Assembly: GCA_003600225.1 (NCBI GenBank)
Contig: QZFT01000032.1
Coordinates: forward strand, 1-64,000
DNA length: 64,000 nucleotides
Reading direction: 5' to 3'
DNA from: Pseudonocardiaceae bacterium YIM PH 21723
GTDB taxonomy: Bacteria > Actinomycetota > Actinomycetes > Mycobacteriales > Pseudonocardiaceae
The notes beneath the pieces are model-generated. The model was given only the letters and a program-made list of their open reading frames with translations, did not search any database and was not told the origin of the DNA. Positions 35,856 to 42,724 of the stretch are shown one piece after another. Within the stretch, counting starts at the first letter, position 1. Each line of letters begins with the position of its first letter. Position numbers and translations under genes: made by a program.

Positions 35856-36578
35856 TTAAGCGGTACGCCGCCGGATCAGGTAGGCGGCCAGACCGCCGCC
35901 CACCAGGACCGCGCCGCCGATCGGCAGGATCGGGCTGACACCGTCCTCAGTGGACTGCACGGCACCGCCGCCCATCATGTGCTTCCTGGCGTACTCCGAG
36001 CCGGGCAGCTTGTCCGCGTACAGCCCGTGCACCCGCTCCTGATAGGCCGCCACGCTCACGCTCTCGCCGACCGCTGTGCGAGCGGCGTCGTTCAGCGGCA
36101 GCACCCGGTCCCCGGAGACCCGGTACCAGGCGTTGATCTGTGGCTCGGAGAACGCACCCGCGTCCTGGGCGGTGAACGTGACATCCGAGGTGTCGGTGGT
36201 GACGTTCTGCACCGACCACGATCCGCCGGACTGTCCCAACCAGACGGACGCGTGCTGGCCGGACGCCGAGTCCGCCCGCACCGCGTAGTGCGAGAACACC
36301 GCGGGCGACGCCGGGCCGCCCTTGACGAACTCCGGGTTCAGCGTGTTCACCCGCAGCGTGTCGCCGACCAGCTTGGGCGCCTTGGCCGACGCGCCGAGCC
36401 CGGCCGTCCCGGCCTTCTGGTCGGCCCGGACGAAGAAGCCGGCCAGTTCGCCGTTGCCCGCGGCGGTCGAAGCGGCCTGGCGTGCGGCGGCCGCGTCATC
36501 GGCGGCGGCCAGCGCGGGGCCACCGAACAGCATCAGGCCGATTCCGAAGGAGGCGGCCACCATCTTGGTGATCTTCAT
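35856..36578 (-). CDS. Partner protein 1: exported, C-terminally membrane-anchored
   Basis: About 240 residues: signal peptide (MVAASFGIGLMLFGGPALAAA), an outward domain (about 28-190), a flexible Gly-rich linker and a C-terminal membrane helix (ILPIGGAVLVGGGLAAYLI) with RRR tail. The domain has signatures shared by all five partners: LNPEFVKG, ASVWLG, VQNV, FSEPQINAWYR, PLNDAAR, YQERVHGLY and DKLPGSEYA. I recognise no family and no catalytic triad. It follows its protease gene by a few bases; GAGGG stands 8 bases before ATG 36578 (ATG 36584 is also in frame). Confidence 0.8.
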   Translation of the reverse strand: MKITKMVAASFGIGLMLFGGPALAAADDAAAARQAASTAAGNGELAGFFVRADQKAGTAGLGASAKAPKLVGDTLRVNTLNPEFVKGGPASPAVFSHYAVRADSASGQHASVWLGQSGGSWSVQNVTTDTSDVTFTAQDAGAFSEPQINAWYRVSGDRVLPLNDAARTAVGESVSVAAYQERVHGLYADKLPGSEYARKHMMGGGAVQSTEDGVSPILPIGGAVLVGGGLAAYLIRRRTA

Positions 36579-36589
36579 GGTCATGTCCC

Positions 36590-37312
36590 TCACTGGCCGA
36601 TCCGGTACAGCGCGTCGCCCCAGCGGAACTGACCGTTGGAGACGTAGCTCTGGTAGGACATCTCGCTGTAGGTGGTGCTCTGCGGCCACGGGTCGCCGTA
36701 GGACAGCTTCGTGGAAGCGGCGTCGTAGCCGTAGATGACCTGGGCGTGTCCGCCGCCGGAGGTCCAGTAGATGCCGGTCTCGATCGGCCGGTTCCCGTCG
36801 ATCTCCTGCTTCACCGTGTCGAAGGACAACTTGTCACCGGCGACGGTGCCGGCGCCGAGCCCGATCGCCCGATAGCCCTTCTGCACCCAGTCGAAGTAGC
36901 CGGCCTCGTTGGGGCACTGGCCGTTCTGCGAGTAGCCGCGGGACAGGTTGCAGAACTGGTTCTGGGAGACGTTGCCGCCCTTGCCCAGGTACTGGGCGAT
37001 GGACAGGCCGCTGGCCGCCCAGCACCACTGGTCCTGCTCCTGCTTGAGCTGCTTGAACTGCAACACCTTCGCGCCGCCCGGCTGCGGGTTCTGGCTGGTG
37101 GTCGGCGGTGGGGTGGTGGGGGTCGGGCTGCTGTCACAGCCCGGGTAGGGCCAGTTCTGCGGCCAGCCGGGCGGCCGGTCGCACTGCGCCGCCGACATGG
37201 CCACCGGGGTGGACGAGGTGGTGGTGGAGACCACGGCGGCGCCTACGGGCAGGATCGCGATGGCCGCGCCGATCACCGCCCATTTTCTGCCTATTGTGGA
37301 CAGATTCTTCAT
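36590..37312 (-). CDS. Protease 1: secreted papain-like cysteine protease (AvrRpt2/C70 type)
   Basis: 240 residues. Signal segment (about 10-30), then a linker unique to this copy: a Trp/Pro-rich Cys-bounded piece (CDRPPGWPQNWPYPGC) and a Pro/Thr stretch. The catalytic domain (about 85-240) has oxyanion Gln91, nucleophile Cys97 (DQWCWAASGLS), His189 (GGGHAQVIYGYD) and Asp207 (SYGDPWP), the papain order and the C70 spacing. Conserved cysteines in NQFCNL and GQCPN may form a disulfide. Target unknown. AAGGAG lies 8 bases before ATG 37312. First gene of a two-gene unit with partner 1. Confidence 0.85.
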   Translation of the reverse strand: MKNLSTIGRKWAVIGAAIAILPVGAAVVSTTTSSTPVAMSAAQCDRPPGWPQNWPYPGCDSSPTPTTPPPTTSQNPQPGGAKVLQFKQLKQEQDQWCWAASGLSIAQYLGKGGNVSQNQFCNLSRGYSQNGQCPNEAGYFDWVQKGYRAIGLGAGTVAGDKLSFDTVKQEIDGNRPIETGIYWTSGGGHAQVIYGYDAASTKLSYGDPWPQSTTYSEMSYQSYVSNGQFRWGDALYRIGQ

Positions 37313-37374
37313 GCAGGGAACTCCTTGTATCGCAGGGAGTTCCGACGGTAAGAACCGACCTTTCCCCGGCGCAT
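37309..37374 (-). promoter_or_regulatory. Leader of protease 1: RBS hairpin and short upstream frame
   Basis: GGAACTCC (37336-37343 on the minus transcript) and GGAGTTCC (37317-37324) form a perfect 8-bp stem that buries the GGAG of the ribosome site. A 21-codon frame beginning ATG at 37374 (MRRGKVGSYRRNSLRYKEFP) ends with a TGA overlapping the protease ATG as ATGA. Either could gate protease translation. Confidence 0.4.
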
Positions 37375-37660
37375 CGGGGAATCCCCTTGTGCGCCCACCC
37401 GGGAAACCCCTCGCCGTCCGGGCCTCCGGTGGCTGCCCGAAGTCGGCGAGGTTCGGGAAAGGGTGGCCCGAATATCGTCGACTTCGGGGCCGGGAGCGAC
37501 CGGGGTTCATCCGTCTTCAAGACGTGTGGACCTGGGGTTCGTCCGTCTTGAAGACGTGGGAACCCCCTTGGTCCACAGTGGACTCGGCGCTGCTCGATCC
37601 ACTGGGCCACGAAGTTGGCGAGGTTCGGGGAAAGGGGGCCCGGATGTCGTCGACTTGGGG
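37375..37660. other. Non-coding stretch with imperfect repeat copies between pairs 1 and 2
   Basis: No gene is visible. It holds two imperfect copies of the hairpin unit at 35796 (37439-37488 and 37611-37660, each GAAGTYGGCGAGGTTCGG ... CGTCGACTT), a tandem CGTCTTCAAGACG/CGTCTTGAAGACG pair (37510-37560) and a GTCCA-N3-TGGAC palindrome (37571-37583). The promoter for protease 1 should lie within the part nearest 37375. Confidence 0.55.
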
Positions 37661-37669
37661 GCGCGTGGA

Positions 37670-37710
37670 AAAGCCGCTTTCCGGACGGGAACGGTCCGGA
37701 AAGCGGCTTT
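37670..37710. terminator. Perfect 17-bp terminator after partner 2
   Basis: Arms 37670-37686 (AAAGCCGCTTTCCGGAC) and 37694-37710 with a 7-base loop, eight bases past the partner 2 stop on the minus strand; T-rich ends on both sides make it a good intrinsic terminator. Confidence 0.85.
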
Positions 37711-37717
37711 CTGCGGT

Positions 37718-38440
37718 TTATGCCTGACGGCGCCGCAGGCCGTAGACGGTCAGGCCACCGGCCAGGCCCAGCAGGCCGAGGGAGACCAGGGCTACGCCGT
37801 AGTCCCGCTCCTCGTCGCCGGAGCCGCCGTTGGTCCCGAAGCCACCGAGCGTGCCCTTGTTCTGGTACTCGGAACCGGCCAGCTTGTCGCCGTACTGCGC
37901 GTGTACCCGCTGCTGGTAGCCGGACACCGAGATGCCCTTGCCGACAGCCTCGCGAGCCGACTGGTTCAGCGGGGTGATCCGGTCACCGGAGAGCCGGTAC
38001 CACGCGTTGATCTGCGGCTCGTTGAACACCGTGCCGCCCTGCTCCGCGAAGGTCAGCTCCTCGGTGTTGGTGGTCATGTTCTGCACCGTCCAGCCCTCAG
38101 CGGACCGGGCGAGCCAGACCGAGGCCTGGCGTCCGGTACCGGAGTCGGCCCGCACGGCCATGTGCGAGAACGTCGCCGGGGTACCGGGCTGGGTGCCGCG
38201 GACGAACTCCGGGTTCAGCGACAGCATCTGGTGCACCGCGCCGGTGATGGTGGGCGACACGGTCTGGGCGCGGACGCCCTGGTGCTGGTCGGCCCGCTGG
38301 AAGAAGCCGGTGAGCATGCCGTTGCTCGTGGCCTGCACCGCGGCGTCGCGCGCCGAGGTCAGGTCATCGGCGGAGGCGGTACCGGGCAGCATCATGAGTC
38401 CGAGGCCAATGACGGCCGCAGTGATTCGCTTGATCATCAT
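37718..38440 (-). CDS. Partner protein 2: exported, C-terminally membrane-anchored
   Basis: About 240 residues. Signal peptide (MMIKRITAAVIGLGLMMLPGTASA), the same outward domain as partner 1 (LNPEFVRG, ASVWLAR, VQNMTTNTEELTF, FNEPQINAWYR, PLNQSAR, YQQRVHAQY, DKLAGSEYQ), an acidic Gly linker and a C-terminal helix (GVALVSLGLLGLAGGLTVYGL) ending RRRQA. GGAGG lies within the short gap after the protease 2 stop; ATG 38440 or the next ATG 38437 starts it. No sorting motif, so it is a plain membrane anchor. Confidence 0.8.
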   Translation of the reverse strand: MMIKRITAAVIGLGLMMLPGTASADDLTSARDAAVQATSNGMLTGFFQRADQHQGVRAQTVSPTITGAVHQMLSLNPEFVRGTQPGTPATFSHMAVRADSGTGRQASVWLARSAEGWTVQNMTTNTEELTFAEQGGTVFNEPQINAWYRLSGDRITPLNQSAREAVGKGISVSGYQQRVHAQYGDKLAGSEYQNKGTLGGFGTNGGSGDEERDYGVALVSLGLLGLAGGLTVYGLRRRQA

Positions 38441-38448
38441 CGTCCTCC

Positions 38449-39045
38449 TCACATTCCGACCTGGTAGAGCGTCTCGGCCCAGCGGAACTGGCCGTTGCTC
38501 TTGTAGCTGTTGTACGTCATCTCGGCGTAGGTCGGGCTGGCCGGCCACGGGTCGCCGTAGGACATGGTCTGGCTGCTGGCGTTGTACGCGTAGACGACCT
38601 GGGCGTGGCCTCCTCCGGCAGTCCAGTAGATGGCCGTCTCGAACGGCCGGTTCGCGGTGATCTCGGTCTGCACCTGCGCGGTGGACAACGCGGCGCCGGT
38701 GGTTCCCGCGCCGAGGCCGATGGCCCGGTAACCGGTCTGTACCCACTGCAGGTAGCCGGCCTGGTTCGGGCACTGGCCGTTCTGGCTGAGGCCACGCGAC
38801 AGGTTGCAGAACTGGTTCTGGGTGATGTTGGTGCCCTTGCCCAGGTACTGGGCGATGGACAGGCCACTGGCGGCCCAGCACCACTGGTTCTGCTCCTGCT
38901 TGAGCTGGACGAAGGCGGCCTTACCGGGGGCGCTCTGGGCTGCGTTGCCCAGCTGCACACTGCTCGTCGGCAGGGTGCTCAGCGATACCGCGGCCATCGC
39001 CAGTCCGGCGATGATCAGACCGACCCGGTAACGGGTCTTCAGCAT
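38449..39045 (-). CDS. Protease 2: secreted papain-like cysteine protease (AvrRpt2/C70 type)
   Basis: 198 residues, the compact form: signal peptide (VGLIIAGLAMAAVSLSTLP), short linker, catalytic domain from about 44. Active-site residues are Gln50, Cys56 (NQWCWAASGLS), His147 (GGGHAQVVYAYN) and Asp165 (SYGDPWPAS). NQFCNLSRG and GQCPNQAGY are conserved with protease 1, as is the C-terminal SYKSNGQFRWAETLYQ. AAGGAG lies 9 bases before ATG 39045. The frame is open well upstream, but only this start follows a ribosome site and gives a signal peptide. Confidence 0.85.
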   Translation of the reverse strand: MLKTRYRVGLIIAGLAMAAVSLSTLPTSSVQLGNAAQSAPGKAAFVQLKQEQNQWCWAASGLSIAQYLGKGTNITQNQFCNLSRGLSQNGQCPNQAGYLQWVQTGYRAIGLGAGTTGAALSTAQVQTEITANRPFETAIYWTAGGGHAQVVYAYNASSQTMSYGDPWPASPTYAEMTYNSYKSNGQFRWAETLYQVGM

Positions 39046-39382
39046 GAGTGGGATCTCCTTGGTACGCGGGCACACCACGACCCGGATCGCGGGTGTGGTG
39101 GCAGGGGAATGCGCTCGCGGGCATGGCGGCCAGGGTCGCCCGGCGAGCCGATGCAGGGGGCTCGCCAGGCGACCGCAACGCCGTTTCAGGGGGTGGGCGT
39201 TGCCGGGTTGAACGGTGAATTCACAACACGCTGATGTCGCACTCAGAATGACTTCGGGAAGCGGTGGAAACCGCCCGGCTTCCCCTCGCGGAACCCCTAG
39301 GAAAACGCGCCGATGTACTACCCGGGGAATTGCCCGGCCCGGATAGGTACCGGAGGTAGTCATGATGGCCTGGCCGGACGAA
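39046..39382. other. Leader and promoter region of protease 2
   Basis: No gene visible. The leader of protease 2 (39046-39095) has a CACACC...GGTGTG stem a few bases before the ribosome site and matches the other protease leaders around AAGGAG. The rest (to 39382) contains GAATTCACAACACGC-type lower-GC sequence near 39215-39250 that could hold the promoter. Confidence 0.5.
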
Positions 39383-39432
39383 ACAGCGGGGCGCCCCCGG
39401 ATCGGGGAACCGATCCGGGAACGCCCCGCTGT
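39383..39432. terminator. Terminator after partner 3
   Basis: Outer arms ACAGCGGGGCG (39383-39393) and complement (39422-39432), plus inner arms CCGGATCGG/CCGATCCGG around a short loop. A long, stable hairpin about 30 bases beyond the partner 3 stop. Confidence 0.8.
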
Positions 39433-39462
39433 CATGCACTTGCGTATGTAGCTATCCGGGGA

Positions 39463-40206
39463 CTACGCGACGCGGCGACGCACCACGTAGGCCGCGCCGC
39501 CACCGGCGAGCAGCAGGCCGAGGGCGACGGCGGGAACGCCGTAACCGAAGCCGTCCTCCTCGTGCTGACCAGCGGTGCCCGGCATCGGGTAGCCGGCCAG
39601 CAGCTTCTTGTTCGCGTAGTCGCTGCCGGGCAGCTTGTCCGCGTACAGGCCCTGCACCCGGTCCTGGTACTTCGCCACGCTGATCTGCGTGCCGACGGCC
39701 TCACGGGCGGAGTCGTTCAGCGGGGTGATGGTGTCACCGGTGACCCGGTACCAGGCGTTGATCTGCGGCTCGGTGAACACGTTGCCGCCCTGGGCGGTGA
39801 ACGTGACGTCCTGGGCGTCGGTGCTGAGGTTCTGCACCTTCCAGGCGCCGTTCTGCTCGGCCAGCCACACGGAAGCCTGCTGTCCGGTGCCCGACTCGGC
39901 CTTCACCGCGTGCCGGGACACGGTCGAGGGCGCCGCGCCCTTGGCACCCTTGACGAACTCCGGGTTCAGCGTGTTGATGGTCAGCACCTCGCCGGTCAGC
40001 GAGGGGTGCTTGCTGTTCGCCGTGACGCCGCGAGCACCGGAGTGCTGCTCGGCGCGGGCGAAGAAGCCGGCCAGCTGACCGCTGTCCACCGCCTGCGCGG
40101 CGGCGTCCCGGGCACCGGTCGGTTCGGCGGCGCTGGCGAAGCCGGCACCGGTCATCATGAGCAGGCCGGCACCGAGGGCGGCCATGGTGATTCTCTTGAT
40201 CATCAT
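39463..40206 (-). CDS. Partner protein 3: exported, C-terminally membrane-anchored
   Basis: 247 residues. Signal peptide (MMIKRITMAALGAGLLMMTG), outward domain with TLNPEFVKG, ASVWLAE, VQNLSTDAQDVTF, FTEPQINAWYR, PLNDSAREAVG, YQDRVQGLY and DKLPGSDYA, then a Gly/His/acidic linker and a helix (VPAVALGLLLAGGGAAYVV) followed by RRRVA. The signal region is nearly the same as in partners 2 and 4, showing recent duplication. ATG 40206 follows the protease 3 stop by 14 bases with GAGG between. Confidence 0.8.
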   Translation of the reverse strand: MMIKRITMAALGAGLLMMTGAGFASAAEPTGARDAAAQAVDSGQLAGFFARAEQHSGARGVTANSKHPSLTGEVLTINTLNPEFVKGAKGAAPSTVSRHAVKAESGTGQQASVWLAEQNGAWKVQNLSTDAQDVTFTAQGGNVFTEPQINAWYRVTGDTITPLNDSAREAVGTQISVAKYQDRVQGLYADKLPGSDYANKKLLAGYPMPGTAGQHEEDGFGYGVPAVALGLLLAGGGAAYVVRRRVA

Positions 40207-40220
40207 TGTCCGATTCCTCG

Positions 40221-40826
40221 TTATCCGACGTTGTAGAGCGCGTCGCCCCACTGGAATTCGCCATTGCTGACGTAGCTGTTGTAGTCCATCTCGTTGTACG
40301 TCGGGCTCTGCGGCCACGGGTCGCCGTAGGCCATGGTCTGGCCGTTGTAGCCGTAGATGACCTGAGCGTGGCCGCCACCGGCGGTCCAGTAGATGCCGGT
40401 CTCGATCGGCTTGCCCGCGTCGATGTTGGACTTCACGGTGGCGAACGGGATCGAGCTACCGGACACGGAGCCCGCGCCGAGGCCGATCGCCTGGAAACCA
40501 CGCTGCACGGTCTGCAGGGTGTCCGGCTGGTTCGGGCACGCGGTGCCCGCGGGGTAGCCGTGCGCCTTGTTGCAGAACTCGTTCTGCGAGACGCCCGCGC
40601 CCTTACCGCGGAACTGGGCGATGGACAGGCCGCTGGCCGCCCAGCACCACTGGTTCTGCACCTGCTTGAGCTGGGTGAACTGCAGGTTGCCGCTCACCGC
40701 GGTGCCGGCGACCGGCGTGATGTCCGCGGTGGGCAGCACGGTGAGGCCGGCCGCTGCGGTCAGGCCGAGGCCCGCCAGCAGCAGGCCCAGCCGGCGGCGC
40801 TTGCCTCCGGAGGTGGATGGGGTCAT
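40221..40826 (-). CDS. Protease 3: secreted papain-like cysteine protease (AvrRpt2/C70 type)
   Basis: 201 residues. Basic N-region (GGKRRR), hydrophobic signal (about 13-31), then catalytic domain: Gln55, Cys61 (NQWCWAASGLS), His153 (GGGHAQVIYGYN) and Asp169 (AYGDPWPQS). It departs from the others near QFRGKGAGVSQNEFCNKAHG, so it is the most divergent in that surface loop. Ends SNGEFQWGDALYNVG. ATG 40826 with AAGGAG 9 bases upstream; an in-frame GTG 13 codons earlier is not preceded by a ribosome site. Confidence 0.85.
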   Translation of the reverse strand: MTPSTSGGKRRRLGLLLAGLGLTAAAGLTVLPTADITPVAGTAVSGNLQFTQLKQVQNQWCWAASGLSIAQFRGKGAGVSQNEFCNKAHGYPAGTACPNQPDTLQTVQRGFQAIGLGAGSVSGSSIPFATVKSNIDAGKPIETGIYWTAGGGHAQVIYGYNGQTMAYGDPWPQSPTYNEMDYNSYVSNGEFQWGDALYNVG

Positions 40827-40867
40827 TGCAGGGGACTCCTTATGTGCGACTGCAGGGGTGTGCACAT
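40823..40867 (-). promoter_or_regulatory. Short upstream frame overlapping protease 3 start
   Basis: On the minus transcript a 14-codon frame (MCTPLQSHIRSPLQ) starts at 40867 and its TGA overlaps the protease ATG (ATGA). ATGTGC and GCACAT in it can pair as a stem ending right at the AAGGAG. The same length and much of the same peptide occur before protease 4. Translation coupling is a possibility; chance is not excluded. Confidence 0.35.
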
Positions 40868-41087
40868 GAGGTCCGGCCGCGGGTGCAGGGCGAAGGCGGC
40901 CGGACGGCGGAACACGGCTGCACCGTGACCGCTGTGATTAGCAAAACATTCAACCGGTGTTTCAGAAACCCGGGAAAAAGATCAGCCGGCCCGGTACGGG
41001 TAATAGCATCGCCGACATCCGTAAGGGCAATACAAAAAGGCCACCAGACGACATCCGGCGGCTTAATATAACTTGATTATTCCGGTA
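40868..41087. other. Lower-GC promoter region of pair 3
   Basis: No gene visible. From about 40930 to 41080 the sequence is markedly lower in G+C than the genes (e.g. ATTAGCAAAACATTCAACC and CGGCTTAATATAACTTG). It should contain the promoter for protease 3 and the end of the orphan partner transcript. Confidence 0.5.
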
Positions 41088-41795
41088 TCACCAGATGCGC
41101 CTGCGGAATCGGTAGGCGACGAATCCGCCGACGATGGCCGGTAGCGCGATCAGCAGGGCCATCCGGCTGTCCGACTCGTCCTCCTGCGCCCGCACTCCTG
41201 CGTCGGAGCCGCCCTGCGCGCCGTCCGCGTACAGCCGATGCACCCGCTCCTGGTAGGCCTGCACGGTGAAATAGGGTCCGGCGACGATGCGGGCCGCGTC
41301 GTTGAGCGGGAGGACCCGGTTCCCGGACAACCGGTACCAGGCGCCGATCTGCGGCTCGTCGAACACCGCGCCGCCCGCCGCGGTCACGGTGAGGTCGGTC
41401 AGATCGCCGGTGATGTGCTGCACGGTCCAGCCGTCGCCTGCCCGGCCCAGCCACACCGAGGCGTGCTGCCCGTTCGCCGAATCCGCCTGGATGGACAGGT
41501 GCGCGAACACCGCGGGTGCCGCCCCCGGCACACCGGCGACGAACTGCGGGTTCAGCGTCATGACCTCGTGTGGCTCGCCGACCAGCTTCGGCGCCTCCGC
41601 CGGGCCCTCGACGGCCATGCCGCGCTGCCGGTCCAGCCGCGCGAAGTAGTCCGCCAGATCGCTCTTCTCGGCGGCGGCCGCCACGGACTTGGCGGCGCTC
41701 AACTCCTGCGGAGTGATGGCCGCGGCGGTACCGCCGGCCGCGAGCAGCAGCAGGCCGGCGCTGATGCCGATCACCGAGTAACGCAGAGGCGCCAC
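41088..41795 (-). CDS. Orphan partner protein without a cognate protease
   Basis: About 235 residues; fifth member of the partner family. Signal peptide (SVIGISAGLLLLAAGGTAAA), outward domain (TLNPQFVAG, ASVWLGR, VQHITGDLTDLTV, FDEPQIGAWYR, PLNDAAR, YQERVHRLY) and a C-terminal helix (MALLIALPAIVGGFVAYRF) with RRRIW. It lacks the DKLPGSEY piece, replaced by GAQGGSDAG. No protease gene precedes it. GTG 41795 follows AGGTGGAGG; GTG 41810 is in frame too. The sequence ATGTGAGG just upstream equals the protease end/partner junction of pairs 2 and 4, hinting at a lost protease. Confidence 0.78.
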   Translation of the reverse strand: MAPLRYSVIGISAGLLLLAAGGTAAAITPQELSAAKSVAAAAEKSDLADYFARLDRQRGMAVEGPAEAPKLVGEPHEVMTLNPQFVAGVPGAAPAVFAHLSIQADSANGQHASVWLGRAGDGWTVQHITGDLTDLTVTAAGGAVFDEPQIGAWYRLSGNRVLPLNDAARIVAGPYFTVQAYQERVHRLYADGAQGGSDAGVRAQEDESDSRMALLIALPAIVGGFVAYRFRRRIW

Positions 41796-41926
41796 CGGCC
41801 TCCACCTCACATTTCTGTCGTGCAGGGTCGACGTAACAGAGGAACGCTAAAGCCCCGGTCAGCGGGTTGCCACCGGAATCCGATTCCCCTACCGCCCAGC
41901 GGGAAGATCACCGTAACCGAAAGGGA

Positions 41927-41953
41927 CCGTCGCGCGTGCGGCACGCGCGACGG
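41927..41953. terminator. Terminator after partner 4
   Basis: CCGTCGCGCGTGC and its complement (41927-41939, 41941-41953), a near-continuous palindrome 16 bases past the partner 4 stop on the minus strand. Confidence 0.75.
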
Positions 41954-41969
41954 CCTGGAGAAGCAGAGA

Positions 41970-42713
41970 CTAACGGACCAGCCGGTGTCGCAACCGGTAG
42001 CCGGCGAGTCCGCCACCGAGCAGCAGCATCGCGATCGCCAGTGCGGCGGTGCTGTCACCCTTGCCCTGTTCGACGGCGGCCGGCGCCGGGCCGGGGTAGC
42101 CGCCCAGTGCGCCGCTCTTCGCGTACTCGGATCCGGGCAGCTTGTCACCGTACAGCCGGTGCACCCGCTCCTGGTACGCGCCGACGGTCATCTCGGAGCC
42201 GATGGCGCCGCGGGCGGCGTCGTTGAGCGCGACGATCCGCTCGCCGTCGAGGCGGTACCAGGCGCCGATCTGCGGCTCGTTGAACGCACCCGCACCTTGA
42301 GCAGTGAAGGTGACGTCCTCGATGGCGTTGCTGATGTTCTGGATCGCCCAGCCGTCGCCGGCCTGCGCGAGCCACACGGACGCGTGCTGACCCGACGCCG
42401 AGTCCGCCCGCACCGCGAGGTGGGAGAACACCCCGGGCTGCGCGCCCGCTGTGCCCTTCACGAACTCCGGGTTCAGCGTGTGGATCCGCTGCACGTCGCC
42501 GACCAGCTGCGGAGCCTTGGCCGCGGCCCGCTGGCCACGCAGGCCCTGGTGCTCGTCCATCCGCACGAAGAAGCCGGCCAGGTCGCCGTTGGTCGTCGCG
42601 GTCGCCGCCGCGTCGCGGGCCCCGTCTTCTGGGCTGGCCGAGGCGTAGCCGGCGCCGACGCCGAGCAGGAACACGGCACCGATGACGGCCGTGGTGAGAC
42701 GCTTGATCATCAT
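41970..42713 (-). CDS. Partner protein 4: exported, C-terminally membrane-anchored
   Basis: 247 residues. Signal peptide (MMIKRLTTAVIGAVFLLGVG), outward domain (TLNPEFVKG, ASVWLAQ, IQNISNAIEDVTF, FNEPQIGAWYR, ALNDAAR, YQERVHRLY, DKLPGSEYAK), Pro/Gly linker and helix (AALAIAMLLLGGGLAGYRL) with RHRLVR tail. EPQIGAWYR is shared only with the orphan, which lies next to it. ATG 42713 follows the protease 4 stop by 11 bases with GGAG between. Confidence 0.8.
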   Translation of the reverse strand: MMIKRLTTAVIGAVFLLGVGAGYASASPEDGARDAAATATTNGDLAGFFVRMDEHQGLRGQRAAAKAPQLVGDVQRIHTLNPEFVKGTAGAQPGVFSHLAVRADSASGQHASVWLAQAGDGWAIQNISNAIEDVTFTAQGAGAFNEPQIGAWYRLDGERIVALNDAARGAIGSEMTVGAYQERVHRLYGDKLPGSEYAKSGALGGYPGPAPAAVEQGKGDSTAALAIAMLLLGGGLAGYRLRHRLVR

Positions 42714-42724
42714 GGTTCTCCGCC

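Noticed and set aside
35990-36010. LPGSEY in the partner proteins as an LPXTG-type sortase signal
   Set aside because: It lies 35-50 residues before the membrane helix rather than directly before it, and the fourth and fifth positions are not Thr-Gly. The proteins are better read as simple membrane-anchored.
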